Shown here in pieces: positions 1-8,260 of a DNA stretch of 64,000 nucleotides. The position numbers were made by a program, and so were the translations under genes. Where the stretch lies: assembly GCF_034359305.1 (NCBI RefSeq), contig NZ_CP110343.1, positions 511,055-575,054 of the forward strand, given 5' to 3'. Source of the DNA: Candidatus Fokinia cryptica. Its GTDB lineage: Bacteria > Pseudomonadota > Alphaproteobacteria > Rickettsiales > Midichloriaceae. The notes beneath the pieces are model-generated. The model had not been told where the DNA came from, searched no databases, and worked only from the letters and a program-made list of their open reading frames with translations. Positions within the stretch are counted from its first letter, which is position 1, and each line of letters starts with the position of its first letter.

Positions 1-1
1 C

Positions 2-67
2 AATCAAGTTAGTACTACAGGAACCTCAGTGCTTCATCTATTAGCAAATGCGAAGCAAGATAGGTAG
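2..67 (+). CDS. possible C-terminal end of a CDS entering from the left edge
   Basis: A plus-strand reading frame is open from the window edge to a TAG stop at 65-67, giving 21 residues (NQVSTTGTSVLHLLANAKQD then R). The composition is polar and helical and looks protein-like, but the piece is too short to assign. A second frame is also open at the edge for 13 codons, so this may be chance. It would run towards rplL, making the genes convergent across the hairpin at 157-188. Confidence 0.2.
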   Translation, partial: NQVSTTGTSVLHLLANAKQDR

Positions 68-156
68 GAAATAACAAAAAATAAGTACTTGATATACTTT
101 TTTTCTAGCAAAAAAAAACTTAACAGTTAACAGAATTTCACAAAAGATACACCATG

Positions 157-188
157 AATCAAAAAAACATTGGTATGTTTTTTTGATT
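157..188. terminator. perfect 14-bp inverted repeat downstream of rplL
   Basis: Two perfectly complementary 14-nt arms (157-170 and 175-188) flank a 4-nt TGGT loop. Each arm contains a run of seven A or T. It lies 58 nt beyond the rplL stop and also beyond the partial plus-strand frame ending at 67, so it could act as a bidirectional Rho-independent terminator. The stem is AT-only except for two GC pairs, and no long T-tract follows it, so termination is inferred and not certain. Confidence 0.45.
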
Positions 189-246
189 TTTTCATGATGA
201 ATTTCTGAACTTACTTAAACAAACTTACTATCTCTAGATAGTTGAA

Positions 247-630
247 TTATTTTATTTCTACAGTACAACCTGCAGCTTTAAGTGTATTTGCAAATCCTTC
301 AGCTTCTTGCTTAGTAACTTCACTTTTGAGAACTTTAGCTCCACCTGATGACAACTCATCAGCTATTGCTTTAGCAGCAACAAGCCCCTCAAGCGCGCCA
401 ACTTCTTTAATTGCTTTCATCGCATCCATTCTTTTATTAGGGTCTATTGCTGTAATGATGACGTCAAAAGCCGTTTTCTCTTGAGATTCTGCAGCAGGAG
501 CAGCTACTTGGGCAATTGCTGCAACAGGAGCGGCTGCAGAAACTCCCCAAGCTTCTTCTAGCTCTTTCACCAAAGCTGCGATTTCAGCAACAGATAATTC
601 CGAAAGAGTCTTTATTAAATCGTTTTTCAT
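247..630 (-). CDS. rplL: 50S ribosomal protein L7/L12
   Basis: Stalk protein of the large ribosomal subunit that recruits translation GTPases. The 127-residue length is typical. Residues 1-32 form the helical dimerisation domain, followed by an Ala-rich hinge (about 33-52) and the globular C-terminal domain, which begins EKTAFDVII and ends in the expected GCTVEIK. The normally conserved LGLKEAK stretch of the factor-binding helix reads LEGLVAAK here, an unusual variant. In most bacteria rplL follows rplJ and precedes rpoB. Here the gene upstream is an HU-like protein, and no rpoB start is visible in the 246 nt downstream, so the rplJL-rpoBC cluster looks broken. Confidence 0.95.
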   Translation of the reverse strand: MKNDLIKTLSELSVAEIAALVKELEEAWGVSAAAPVAAIAQVAAPAAESQEKTAFDVIITAIDPNKRMDAMKAIKEVGALEGLVAAKAIADELSSGGAKVLKSEVTKQEAEGFANTLKAAGCTVEIK

Positions 631-741
631 GACGTTACTATGGAAATTACAATTAAAAGTCGTGTACTAACGATAGTAACATACAACAGGTTTTGCTGAA
701 AAGCTATCGAAAATTATACCAATCTCAGAAGAAATCACTGA

Positions 742-1044
742 TTACTGTGAACTGTTAGATAGTTTAGAACTTTTAGTTAAATTTAACATTACTGCATGCT
801 TTACGCTTTTTGCACTATGCATATTCAAATAATGTATCACGACGCTATCTTGTTCTTTTCCATACATTTGAATCATACCAAACCCTGGTATTGATACAAT
901 TGCGTATGACATCACAGCACCCATGATGTTACGACAAAAAGAATCCCATATTTTAGAAGCTTCATTTTGAGTTATATCATGTTCTTTCACAAGAGTTTCT
1001 ATTATCCTCTGAGAATGCATAACGTTTTCTATTTCTACGTTCAT
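742..1044 (-). CDS. HU/IHF-like small protein lacking the DNA-binding arm
   Basis: A 100-residue protein whose pattern fits the HU/IHF fold: an N-terminal helix pair (IIETLVKEHDITQNEASKIW), the hallmark turn IPGFGMIQM at about residues 53-61, and a final helix with the spacing of the HU FKPSK-LKxAV segment (MHSAKSVKHAVML). Between the GFG turn and the last helix there are only about 20 residues, against roughly 35 in HU, so the beta-ribbon arm that grips DNA is mostly missing. It is also less basic than HU. The assignment is from pattern only. It may be a divergent nucleoid protein or a protein that has lost DNA binding. It lies upstream of rplL in the same direction. Confidence 0.45.
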   Translation of the reverse strand: MNVEIENVMHSQRIIETLVKEHDITQNEASKIWDSFCRNIMGAVMSYAIVSIPGFGMIQMYGKEQDSVVIHYLNMHSAKSVKHAVMLNLTKSSKLSNSSQ

Positions 1045-1190
1045 ATGGAAAAATTATACTCATTTGCATTATATACGGACTATATATACACTACTTAATA
1101 TAAAATACCAATATATCTAATAAGAAAATACGCATAATTCATAAGAAGTATAAAGCTTAGATTACTGCTTCTAATTATAAGATCATTCTT

Positions 1191-2390
1191 TTAAATACTT
1201 TTTCCACTTTTCTTTGGTGTTACAAGAGCGTTTTGCGATTCTTTCAATGCAACTTTCATTTCTGTATCGACACGAGTTACGTTTTTCAAATTACTTGTTA
1301 TCTTCTTAAAATCTTCATTAGATATTGCTACTTTCAGATTTTCACTTTTTTGAGCTCCAAAAGTCTTAGAAGCAACAGAATCTCCTAACTGCTCGAATTC
1401 TGGAATTGGTAAAGAAAAACCTTTTACTTCAACATTAGAACTTGTTATGTTAGGAAGCATAGGAGATTTAGATTTATGAGTTACCTTAGATATTGCTTTT
1501 TTAACGAGTGCGGTAACGCCTACTGTAAAAGCACTTATTATCAAAACATGTGGTATAACTTTCATAGGAGCAATAAGTTTTGATAATGCACGAGTTCCGA
1601 AAAATAAAGCAGCACCTGTTGCTGCAGCTGCAGCTGCAGCTGTCACATATTTTAGAGCAAAAGCTTTCTTACGTGTATTGGTATTGCTATCATAATTAAT
1701 TGCATAAGGCTCCTTTCCCTGAGGAGATGTTATATCTTTACGTATTTCTACAGCAGTTGCACATCTTGCCGTTTGTTCTGGATCGTTAATTTGTAGTAAC
1801 ATAGCGATTTTGGGTACAGTAGAAGGCTTTATATCAGCAGAATTGAGAGTTATTTGGATTCCATCCTCTCCTCTAATCTTTTTTTGTAAATCTTCATATA
1901 ATTGCGTTATGGGAGGTTCTTTACTTATAGCTTCTAATGCACTACTTTTCCCCAAAGCTGTACTCATATCTATATAATTAAGAGGACTAGTACGTACAGA
2001 TTCTTTACATTCTCTGGCATTAGTATTAATAGCATCATAAAATTCTGCTAACGTATTACTTTCCAGTAGCTTTTTGCCTTCTTCGGTATTTGGGATTGTA
2101 GCAAGTACTTTATTCAATAGCATATGAGAATGATATGCCAGCATACCATTAATAATAGCCGTTCTAGAATCATTACCAGGAAGTGGTTGAACGGTATTGT
2201 ATTCGTTCATTATTTCTTCAATTCCTTTATTGAAAGCTTCTAAAACATTACCGTTCTCTCCTTTAGCACTTTCATTATCAAAAGAAAAGGAAATTTTCTT
2301 TTCAATATCTTCAAATTTCTTTTTTATTGACGTCATTTCCGGCGCCGTCACATTCGTAGCAGCTTTATTTGTTTGCATATCAATCATCAA
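1191..2390 (-). CDS. hypothetical protein with two membrane segments
   Basis: No family recognised. The 399-residue protein begins with a charged, helical N-terminal half (about 1-240) rich in Glu, Lys and Asn. It has two hydrophobic stretches: residues about 243-265 with an unusual poly-Ala core (eight Ala in a row, encoded by GCN repeats around 1620-1640) and about 277-298. A soluble, Lys-rich tail of about 100 residues follows. There is no signal peptide. The hairpin-like two-segment topology with cytoplasmic ends resembles many lineage-specific Rickettsiales membrane proteins, but no function is implied. It stands alone, transcribed toward the HU-like gene 146 nt away. Confidence 0.7.
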   Translation of the reverse strand: MMIDMQTNKAATNVTAPEMTSIKKKFEDIEKKISFSFDNESAKGENGNVLEAFNKGIEEIMNEYNTVQPLPGNDSRTAIINGMLAYHSHMLLNKVLATIPNTEEGKKLLESNTLAEFYDAINTNARECKESVRTSPLNYIDMSTALGKSSALEAISKEPPITQLYEDLQKKIRGEDGIQITLNSADIKPSTVPKIAMLLQINDPEQTARCATAVEIRKDITSPQGKEPYAINYDSNTNTRKKAFALKYVTAAAAAAATGAALFFGTRALSKLIAPMKVIPHVLIISAFTVGVTALVKKAISKVTHKSKSPMLPNITSSNVEVKGFSLPIPEFEQLGDSVASKTFGAQKSENLKVAISNEDFKKITSNLKNVTRVDTEMKVALKESQNALVTPKKSGKSI

Positions 2391-2464
2391 TTAGATATTT
2401 CAATATTTAATTTTAACTTCTTTTGAATGAAATTACAATATAATACTATATTAGTAATATTAAA

Positions 2465-3922
2465 TTATCTATTAATTGCTATAAGGTAATTCTGTACTCT
2501 GTTTATTATTTCATTTCTTTCTAAAAAAGAAGCTATCAATTTTACATCCGGTCCGTGACTTTCTCCAAACATTAAACTTCTTCTGATACATTGCATTAAA
2601 GCTCCTTTTTGCATTCCTAAAGATACAGCTATAGCAAATAATGATTCAAGTATCGTTTTTATTTCATTCAACGAAATCTGTTCACTACTATCGTCCTGTA
2701 AGAGTACTAAAAATTCTTGCAATATAGTACTATCACCTAAATTATCACCATTTTCAGTAGAATGGATGACAATGTCTTTATTAGAAGGTAGTATGTATCT
2801 TTCAACAAATAATACTAATTCTTCGAGGGTACAAAATCTATCTATTAATTCTCTACAATTAATTACTAACTTCAATTTACTAATGTATACCTCATTATTA
2901 ATGAGGATGCTCTTCGTATCATGAATACGTAACATCTCAATACAAGAATTGAATAAATATTCTGAAGACGAATTTCTAATGTAATGAAGATTTATATTAC
3001 GCAATTTAGCTATATCAAAGCGAGATGGAGATTTAGAAATCTCATCTATGGAAAATTTTGATAAAAGTACGGAAATATCTGCTATCTCCGTAGTACCGTC
3101 TCCTCCCCACCCTAATCTTATCAGATAATTTCGTAAGGTCTCAGGGAGATACCCCATTTTTTTATACTCCTCGACTGATACTGCTCCTTTTCTTTTGGAT
3201 AGCTTTTGTCCATCCATATCATGAATTAAAGGAATATGAGTATACTTTGGCACATCCCATTTCATCCCATTATATATAAGTATTTGACGGAACGTATTAG
3301 AAATATGATCATCCCCCCTGATGATATGATTTATCTCCATATCGTGATCATCTACTACAACGGCAAGCATGTATGTTGGGGTACCATCAGATCTAAGCAA
3401 TATCATATCATCTAACTCGCTACGAGCTACAGTAAGTTTCCCTCTCACTGAATCAATAAAAGATACGTGCTCAGCATTATTATCAATACAACCGGATACT
3501 CTCAGTCTTATTACTGGATTGCGCCCTTCTATAGGCGGTGGTGGTACGGCTACGCTCCATGGACTAATAAGTTTTTTTGTAGGATGTAGTTGATGGAAAT
3601 TATCTATCTCCTCTTTTGACATATAACAGTAATACGCTGCTCCGTTTTCTACAAGAGAATAAGCAACTTCTTGATGTCGTACTTTATTAAGAGACTGAAA
3701 AACAGTTTTATCATCCCAAGTTATACCAAGCCATGACATGCTATCTAGTATAGAATCAACCGCATCTTCCTTTGTTCTCTGAGAGTCTGTATCCTCTATT
3801 CTTAACAGGAATTTCCCTCCATTTTTCCTAGAAGTAATCCAATTAAAAAGTGCAGTCCGAGCTGAACCTATATGTAAATATCCACTAGGAGAAGGTGCAA
3901 AACGAGTAATTATCATGACCAA
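2465..3922 (-). CDS. gltX: glutamyl-tRNA synthetase (class I)
   Basis: Charges tRNA-Glu (and probably tRNA-Gln for later amidation by GatCAB, whose B subunit is at 54.8 kb). The HIGH signature is in GYLHIGSARTALFNW near residues 14-28, and the KMSKS loop is KLSKRKG near residue 241. Length 485 fits the bacterial family. Two candidate ATGs lie two codons apart at the start (3922 and 3916). The gene overlaps the upstream zinc-ribbon gene by 10 nt, suggesting cotranscription. A tRNA-Glu gene lies less than 300 nt upstream on the other strand. Rickettsiales often carry two GltX paralogues; which one this is cannot be told here. Confidence 0.95.
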   Translation of the reverse strand: MVMIITRFAPSPSGYLHIGSARTALFNWITSRKNGGKFLLRIEDTDSQRTKEDAVDSILDSMSWLGITWDDKTVFQSLNKVRHQEVAYSLVENGAAYYCYMSKEEIDNFHQLHPTKKLISPWSVAVPPPPIEGRNPVIRLRVSGCIDNNAEHVSFIDSVRGKLTVARSELDDMILLRSDGTPTYMLAVVVDDHDMEINHIIRGDDHISNTFRQILIYNGMKWDVPKYTHIPLIHDMDGQKLSKRKGAVSVEEYKKMGYLPETLRNYLIRLGWGGDGTTEIADISVLLSKFSIDEISKSPSRFDIAKLRNINLHYIRNSSSEYLFNSCIEMLRIHDTKSILINNEVYISKLKLVINCRELIDRFCTLEELVLFVERYILPSNKDIVIHSTENGDNLGDSTILQEFLVLLQDDSSEQISLNEIKTILESLFAIAVSLGMQKGALMQCIRRSLMFGESHGPDVKLIASFLERNEIINRVQNYLIAINR

Positions 3923-4287
3923 AATTCTAATCCTAAATTTTCATAGATTGCTCTTGCAAATGGAAAGGTGGAACCAATTAACTCAGCTTTGGAGATAAAA
4001 AATAATATAAATATATTTATCAGTAAAAATAATACTAAAAAGCAACATATGATATTAAAAATTACTTTTTTTGTTCTTAAGTAATTTTCTCCTTCAACAT
4101 ACCCAGCATTTTCAACTGAGTGTATTGTATCATACTGGCCAATAAGTTCTGGAATAAGATCAGAAGCTTCAGCAAGCCATTCATGTTCGCATATACTGCA
4201 TCGTACGAATCTTGGATGATCCGTCAATAAAGCCCCCTCCGGCATTCTGAATACTGCACCGCAGTTGTCGCAGCGTATGTTGCTCAT
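3913..4287 (-). CDS. MJ0042-type zinc-ribbon membrane protein
   Basis: A 124-residue protein with an N-terminal zinc ribbon, CDNC at residues 6-9 and CSIC at about 31-34, the spacing of the MJ0042/zinc_ribbon_5 family found across alphaproteobacteria. A single strongly hydrophobic segment follows at about residues 76-98 (IICCFLVLFLLINIFILFF). The ribbon would face the cytoplasm and the short C-terminus the periplasm. In alphaproteobacteria such proteins often lie beside cell-division or tRNA genes. Here the gene overlaps gltX by 10 nt and probably heads its transcript. Its molecular role is unknown. Confidence 0.75.
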   Translation of the reverse strand: MSNIRCDNCGAVFRMPEGALLTDHPRFVRCSICEHEWLAEASDLIPELIGQYDTIHSVENAGYVEGENYLRTKKVIFNIICCFLVLFLLINIFILFFISKAELIGSTFPFARAIYENLGLEFWS

Positions 4288-4521
4288 TTTTTATAAACGA
4301 ATACATCGTTAGTCGATGCTATTTTAATAAAACACATCGCCAATAAATGAGATTGTATAAAGCTTATAATAAAACTTCAACTATACTCAAAAAAGCACTC
4401 CATATTAGTAGATTTTAAAATTTTTCGTACTCATATCTTATATCAAAAAAAACTTATTCGTCCCTTTATTTCAGTTAGAGAGATAATGACAAATATTTCA
4501 TATACCATTTCATACTTGTGA

Positions 4522-4550
4522 TTGACATTAACAAAGCTATTGAGTACGTT
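4522..4550 (+). promoter_or_regulatory. putative sigma-70 promoter of tRNA-Glu
   Basis: A perfect TTGACA (4522-4527), a 17-nt spacer and TACGTT (4545-4550, matching the key TA...T positions of the -10 box) end 9 nt before the mature 5' end of tRNA-Glu at 4560. A start near 4557 would give a very short leader, which is common for tRNA genes. Assigned by consensus only. Confidence 0.5.
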
Positions 4551-4559
4551 TGGAGCGTA

Positions 4560-4634
4560 GACCCCTTCGTCTAGCGGTTAGGACACCACCCTTTCACGGT
4601 GGTAACGCGGGTTCGATTCCCGCAGGGGTCACCA
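4560..4634 (+). tRNA. tRNA-Glu (anticodon TTC)
   Basis: Full cloverleaf of 75 nt with encoded CCA. The acceptor GACCCCT pairs with AGGGGTC, the anticodon stem CCACC/GGTGG encloses the loop CTTTCAC with anticodon TTC, and the T-arm GCGGG-TTCGATT-CCCGC is intact. It is the only plus-strand gene in this stretch, set between the zinc-ribbon/gltX unit and fabH, with its own promoter just upstream. Its cognate synthetase gene gltX is the nearby minus-strand gene. Confidence 0.98.
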
Positions 4635-4657
4635 CTTTTAGTTGGTGTATTTCGTCA

Positions 4658-5647
4658 TCAATACCTCATTATTACTCCTCCAAAAGTCATTCCTGCCCCA
4701 GCTGACAGTAGCATGACTAAGTCTCCTCTTTGGAGTTTTCCACTATTTATAGCATCTTCTAGTGCTAAAGGTATGGAAGATGCGGAAGTATTTGCGTGTT
4801 TTTCTATAGTAGTTATAAATTTATCGATACTAACTCCTAAAATATCTGCAACATTATTTATAATTCTTATATTAGCCTGATGTGGTATAAACCAATTTAT
4901 GTCCGTTAATGCTATCGAGTTTTTTTCTATTAGGGAAGTTGCCATCTGCACCATCCCACTTATAGCTTTTTTAAAAACCTCTTTTCCATTCATACGTAAC
5001 TTCCCATTCCCTAAAGGAGTTTCTACAAACAAAGAACCAACTTCGTTTGTATTAGCAATAATATTAGTACCTATAATACCTGCATTCTCACTGATATGCG
5101 AGAAATCAGCTATATTATCTGATAATAATACTGCAGAAGCACCATCTCCAAACAATATACATGTATTCCTATCACTCCAATCTACAAGTCTTGACATTAT
5201 ATCAGCTCCTATAAGAAGTGCTCTAAAAGGAGATGTAGAAGAACGTCTATGAAGCATATGCAATCCATTTATTACATGCATACCATACGTAAAGCCTGAA
5301 CATGCCGCTTGCAGATCGAAGCTAAAGCATTTACCATTCTGGATTCCAAGCTTATTTTGAAGCATATTGGCAGTAGATGGAAATGATGAATCTTGAGTTG
5401 TAGTTGCCACTACTATGCAATTTATATCGTTAGGAGATATTGACGTAACTCCTTCAAAAAGTTTTTTACATGCATTATACGACATTAATGTCGTAGTTTC
5501 ATCTTCTCCATTTGCTATATATCTCTGAGCTATCCCCGTTCTACTCTTAATCCATTCATCACTTGAATCTATATTTGCTATAATATCTGCATTAGTAACA
5601 CATCTTGTAGGAAGATACGAAGATACGTTTAATATAGAGAGAAACAT
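4658..5647 (-). CDS. fabH: 3-oxoacyl-ACP synthase III (KAS III)
   Basis: Starts type II fatty-acid synthesis by condensing acetyl-CoA with malonyl-ACP. At 329 residues it is full length. The thiolase-fold catalytic triad is visible: Cys in AACSGFTYG (about residue 112), His in WFIPHQANIRI (about 255) and Asn in KHANTSASS (about 285). The C-terminal GAGMTFGGVIMRY is typical. plsX, the usual upstream partner, is absent; the upstream gene is the lumazine-synthase-like protein at 5716-6339. The 3' end lies 24 nt from the convergent tRNA-Glu. Confidence 0.95.
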   Translation of the reverse strand: MFLSILNVSSYLPTRCVTNADIIANIDSSDEWIKSRTGIAQRYIANGEDETTTLMSYNACKKLFEGVTSISPNDINCIVVATTTQDSSFPSTANMLQNKLGIQNGKCFSFDLQAACSGFTYGMHVINGLHMLHRRSSTSPFRALLIGADIMSRLVDWSDRNTCILFGDGASAVLLSDNIADFSHISENAGIIGTNIIANTNEVGSLFVETPLGNGKLRMNGKEVFKKAISGMVQMATSLIEKNSIALTDINWFIPHQANIRIINNVADILGVSIDKFITTIEKHANTSASSIPLALEDAINSGKLQRGDLVMLLSAGAGMTFGGVIMRY

Positions 5648-5715
5648 GCTTTTTTTGGTGATATACTATACTAATTTGCTATGAATCTTATCATAGACGT
5701 CTCATAATAACTATA

Positions 5716-6339
5716 TTAATCAAATTCTGGTTCTGTTCTCACTTTTATACCAGAAGTTCTCTCAAGCATTGTATTTTCCTCCTTAAGCTTTATTAATTCT
5801 AAACAAGTAACTACTCCTTCCCTGCTATAAGTTATTGCTTCTTTCTCAGTCATTTTAGGTTCAATTACTATTATTCCAATTGGCATATTCTGAATTGTTG
5901 CGAAGTTGGTAATACTGCTGATCAAATTACATATGGTTGAATACTTATCAAAAACTGAGGGAAATAGTATAACGTCTCCTACTACAACTATTGCTCCCAA
6001 TAATTCTCTGGATTCGAACAATATATTCATAAAGATAGAAGCTTCGAATATTCTACTTTTCAAAGTATATACTTCAGGCTCTACTTGATTCGTAGCTAAT
6101 ATTTCTTGGACAGTACTAATAGAACGTACTAGAAGTTTACTTTCTTCTCCTAGAACTAACATTAAGACTCTGTTTGTATACATCAAAATATCAATGTTCA
6201 TTGCAATGCAATTCACTTTAGCGTTACTATATTCATAGTAAAGATATATTATCTCCTTTACTTGGAATAAAATTTTGTATATCTGAAAATCTCGTCCTGT
6301 TTTTCGAAAATGAATTCTGTTATAATAGCGTAAAAACAT
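5716..6339 (-). CDS. lumazine-synthase-like protein without catalytic motifs
   Basis: A 207-residue protein, or about 160 residues if it starts at the internal Met at residue 47 (MNIDILMYTNRVL). From there the order of elements follows 6,7-dimethyl-8-ribityllumazine synthase (RibH): first strand RVLMLVLGEE, a helix, then EVYTLKSRIFEASIFMNIL where RibH has its VPGAFEIP-LAAKKL segment, then GAIVVVGDVI...FDKY where RibH has A(V/L)GCVIRGxTxHFDYV, then NMPIGIIVIEPKMTEKEA where RibH has (V)PVxFGVLTxxTxEQA. The key residues are gone: the catalytic His and the RG pair of the GCVIRGxTxH motif are replaced by LFPSV. Fold assignment is by eye. If right, this is an inactive homologue. It lies 68 nt upstream of fabH. 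Confidence 0.4.
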   Translation of the reverse strand: MFLRYYNRIHFRKTGRDFQIYKILFQVKEIIYLYYEYSNAKVNCIAMNIDILMYTNRVLMLVLGEESKLLVRSISTVQEILATNQVEPEVYTLKSRIFEASIFMNILFESRELLGAIVVVGDVILFPSVFDKYSTICNLISSITNFATIQNMPIGIIVIEPKMTEKEAITYSREGVVTCLELIKLKEENTMLERTSGIKVRTEPEFD

Positions 6340-6391
6340 ATAAGAGAGTTATAAAAACTGTGTTCAGTTACACATCTAGGATGCATTTTAA

Positions 6392-7219
6392 TTGAAAAAG
6401 GATATTGTTAATGGAATGAAATTTCGTTTTGCCTCACATAATACCACCACTATGATGTGTACAATAGATCATGCGGTGAGGTATTTACATGCAGCTGCAA
6501 AAAATAAAGAAACTGTATTATTCATTTATGGAGAGACTTGTAGCGGTAAATCTGATTTCGCTATGAAACTTGCTAACATATTTCCTGCATGTATTATTAA
6601 TGGTGATTCTACTCAAGTATACCAAGAAGTAGATGTTCTTACAGATCAGCCATTAAATAGTACTAAAAATATAAAACCACATTATCTATACGGATTTTAT
6701 GATGTATTAAGTAAAAAACGTTTTTGTGTAGCTGACTGGTTTTATATGGCATTAGAAGAAATATCACATGCTAGTGAAAACAATATAACTCCGATAGTTG
6801 TAGGAGGCACTGGTCTTTATATGTACGTTCTTTTTCATGGTTTACTATCAAAAGATGGAGAAGTGAAGAAAATAATTCATAAAGGACTAAAAGATTGTTA
6901 TAAAAAAGTTATATGTGTATGGTTACATCCTGATAGAAGATTTTTGTACGAAAAGATAAATTATAGAACAAGTAATATCTTGCATAATGGTGCTATCAAA
7001 GAAGTAGAAAATATTATGGAAAAAGCTCATAAAATTCATTTTCCACTAGAAGATATACCACGTATCATAGGCTTACATGATGTAATGCAGCATATTAAAG
7101 GCGATTTACCGTATCCACAACTCTTAGAAACGATGCAACAAAAGACGAGAAATTACGCTAAAAGACAAGTAACGTGGTTTTCGCATAAAATGATTCCTGA
7201 TATTATAGTTAAAGTTTAA
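6392..7219 (+). CDS. miaA: tRNA dimethylallyltransferase
   Basis: Adds a dimethylallyl group to A37 of tRNAs reading UNN codons. The P-loop GETCSGKS is followed by the family motif INGDSTQVYQEVDVLTDQP and by GGTGLYMYVL, as in MiaA; the C-terminal RNYAKRQVTWF is also diagnostic. The reading frame opens at a TTG (6392) and in-frame ATGs occur at 6416 and 6452. MiaA P-loops normally lie near the N-terminus, so the start at 6452 (255 residues) is plausible too. The protein is a little short for the family (about 300). It stands alone, divergent from the lumazine-synthase-like gene. Confidence 0.92.
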   Translation: MKKDIVNGMKFRFASHNTTTMMCTIDHAVRYLHAAAKNKETVLFIYGETCSGKSDFAMKLANIFPACIINGDSTQVYQEVDVLTDQPLNSTKNIKPHYLYGFYDVLSKKRFCVADWFYMALEEISHASENNITPIVVGGTGLYMYVLFHGLLSKDGEVKKIIHKGLKDCYKKVICVWLHPDRRFLYEKINYRTSNILHNGAIKEVENIMEKAHKIHFPLEDIPRIIGLHDVMQHIKGDLPYPQLLETMQQKTRNYAKRQVTWFSHKMIPDIIVKV

Positions 7220-7359
7220 TATAGAAAATCACATAAGAACTAAATGTGCAGCAAATCACTTTTTTTAAAATAACCTATCTTAGAAGCAATTCAGGAGTAA
7301 TTGCAACTTTATAAAGAATAATGTGCTAGGAATTTTATCAAAATATCAGTTAAATGGGA

Positions 7360-7401
7360 AAGCTTATTTTTTTATACTAATCCCTTGAAAGTTATAAGCT
7401 T
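7360..7401. terminator. weak inverted repeat between convergent miaA and infA
   Basis: Complementary 8-nt arms AAGCTTAT (7360-7367) and ATAAGCTT (7394-7401) flank a 26-nt loop that starts with a T-run. The right arm ends 2 nt before the infA stop. Position between convergent genes suggests a shared transcript end, but the long loop makes this weak. Confidence 0.25.
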
Positions 7402-7403
7402 CT

Positions 7404-7646
7404 CTACAGCTCCTCCACTTTCTTAGTACCAGCAGTACGATGGATAACTCTGCCCTTTCTTAAATCATACGGACTTATCTCAACAGTAACTCTATCGCCT
7501 ACTAATATTTTAATTCTATTTTTTCTCATTTTCCCAGAAGTATAAGCAATAATTTGATGCTGATTATCCAACTCCACTCTAAACATAGCATTTGGCAAAA
7601 GCTCTATAACTTTACCATACATTTCTATCATATCATCCTTACTCAT
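7404..7646 (-). CDS. infA: translation initiation factor IF-1
   Basis: An 80-residue OB-fold protein that binds the ribosomal A site during initiation. It carries the typical sequence [16 protein letters not shown], then [17 protein letters not shown] and [13 protein letters not shown]. It is slightly longer than E. coli IF-1 (72) because of a C-terminal extension ending KKVEEL. It lies 41 nt downstream of tRNA-Arg, which is itself 54 nt downstream of rplW on the same strand, so the three probably form one transcript. Confidence 0.97.
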   Translation of the reverse strand: MSKDDMIEMYGKVIELLPNAMFRVELDNQHQIIAYTSGKMRKNRIKILVGDRVTVEISPYDLRKGRVIHRTAGTKKVEEL

Positions 7647-7687
7647 CTAGGTATGCACATAAAATAGTTTATAAAATCGAAGAAAAG

Positions 7688-7763
7688 TGGTACGCCTAAA
7701 AGGATTTGAACCTTCGACCTTTACCTCCGGAGGGTAACGCTCTATCCACTGAGCTACAGGCGC
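7688..7763 (-). tRNA. tRNA-Arg (anticodon CCG)
   Basis: A 76-nt cloverleaf on the minus strand with encoded CCA. The acceptor GCGCCTG pairs with TAGGCGT, with G-U pairs at both ends of the stem. The anticodon stem TTACC/GGTAA encloses the loop CTCCGGA with anticodon CCG. The D-arm has GTAGCTCAGTGGATAGAGC and the T-loop is normal (GGTTCAAATCC). It lies between rplW and infA in the same orientation. Confidence 0.97.
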
Positions 7764-7817
7764 ATAAAACACCATTATTGCCGTGAAAAGAGTGATTTTG
7801 TACGCAACATCATCAAC

Positions 7818-8141
7818 TTAAGATGAAAGTTCAGGTAATTGCTCACCCTCTTTAAGGGTTACTACAGCTTTTTTATAACCAGACACCACTCCCTTTCTAC
7901 CACGAAACACTCTTACAGAAGGCTTCACGTTAATGATATTTACCTTATCTACGCTTGCATTTAAGAATTTCTCTACGGCTTTTTGTACAAGCAACTTGGT
8001 TGCGTCTTTAGAAACAACAAAAGTATATTTTCTTTTGTCTTTTTCTCCTGTCTTCGAACTCACTTTCATATTTTTCAGTAGTTCAGTTTTCTCTGAGAAT
8101 CTCACGCTTTTTATGACGTCATATAAGCTATTTATCGGCAT
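7818..8141 (-). CDS. rplW: 50S ribosomal protein L23
   Basis: L23 sits at the peptide exit tunnel and docks trigger factor and SRP. The 107-residue protein shows the family core: SEKTELLKN near the start, YTFVVSKDATKLLVQKAVEKFL, VDKVNIINVKPSVRVFRGRKGVVSGYKKAVVTL. In nearly all bacteria rplW follows rplD in the S10 operon. Here rplC-rplD lie about 28 kb away on the other strand with no rplW after them, and rplW instead heads a small cluster with tRNA-Arg and infA. Confidence 0.95.
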   Translation of the reverse strand: MPINSLYDVIKSVRFSEKTELLKNMKVSSKTGEKDKRKYTFVVSKDATKLLVQKAVEKFLNASVDKVNIINVKPSVRVFRGRKGVVSGYKKAVVTLKEGEQLPELSS

Positions 8142-8260
8142 ATTTGATGTATTTTAGCACATAATATCTCACGTAGGGTACACGCAAAGTTGCTATTTCG
8201 CAATTAGTATTTACTTATATGCATGTCATGTATACCATTTGCAAAAAATTTCATTTAGAT

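Noticed and set aside
4599..4880. 93-codon plus-strand frame starting inside tRNA-Glu
   Set aside because: Overlaps the tRNA and runs antisense to fabH.
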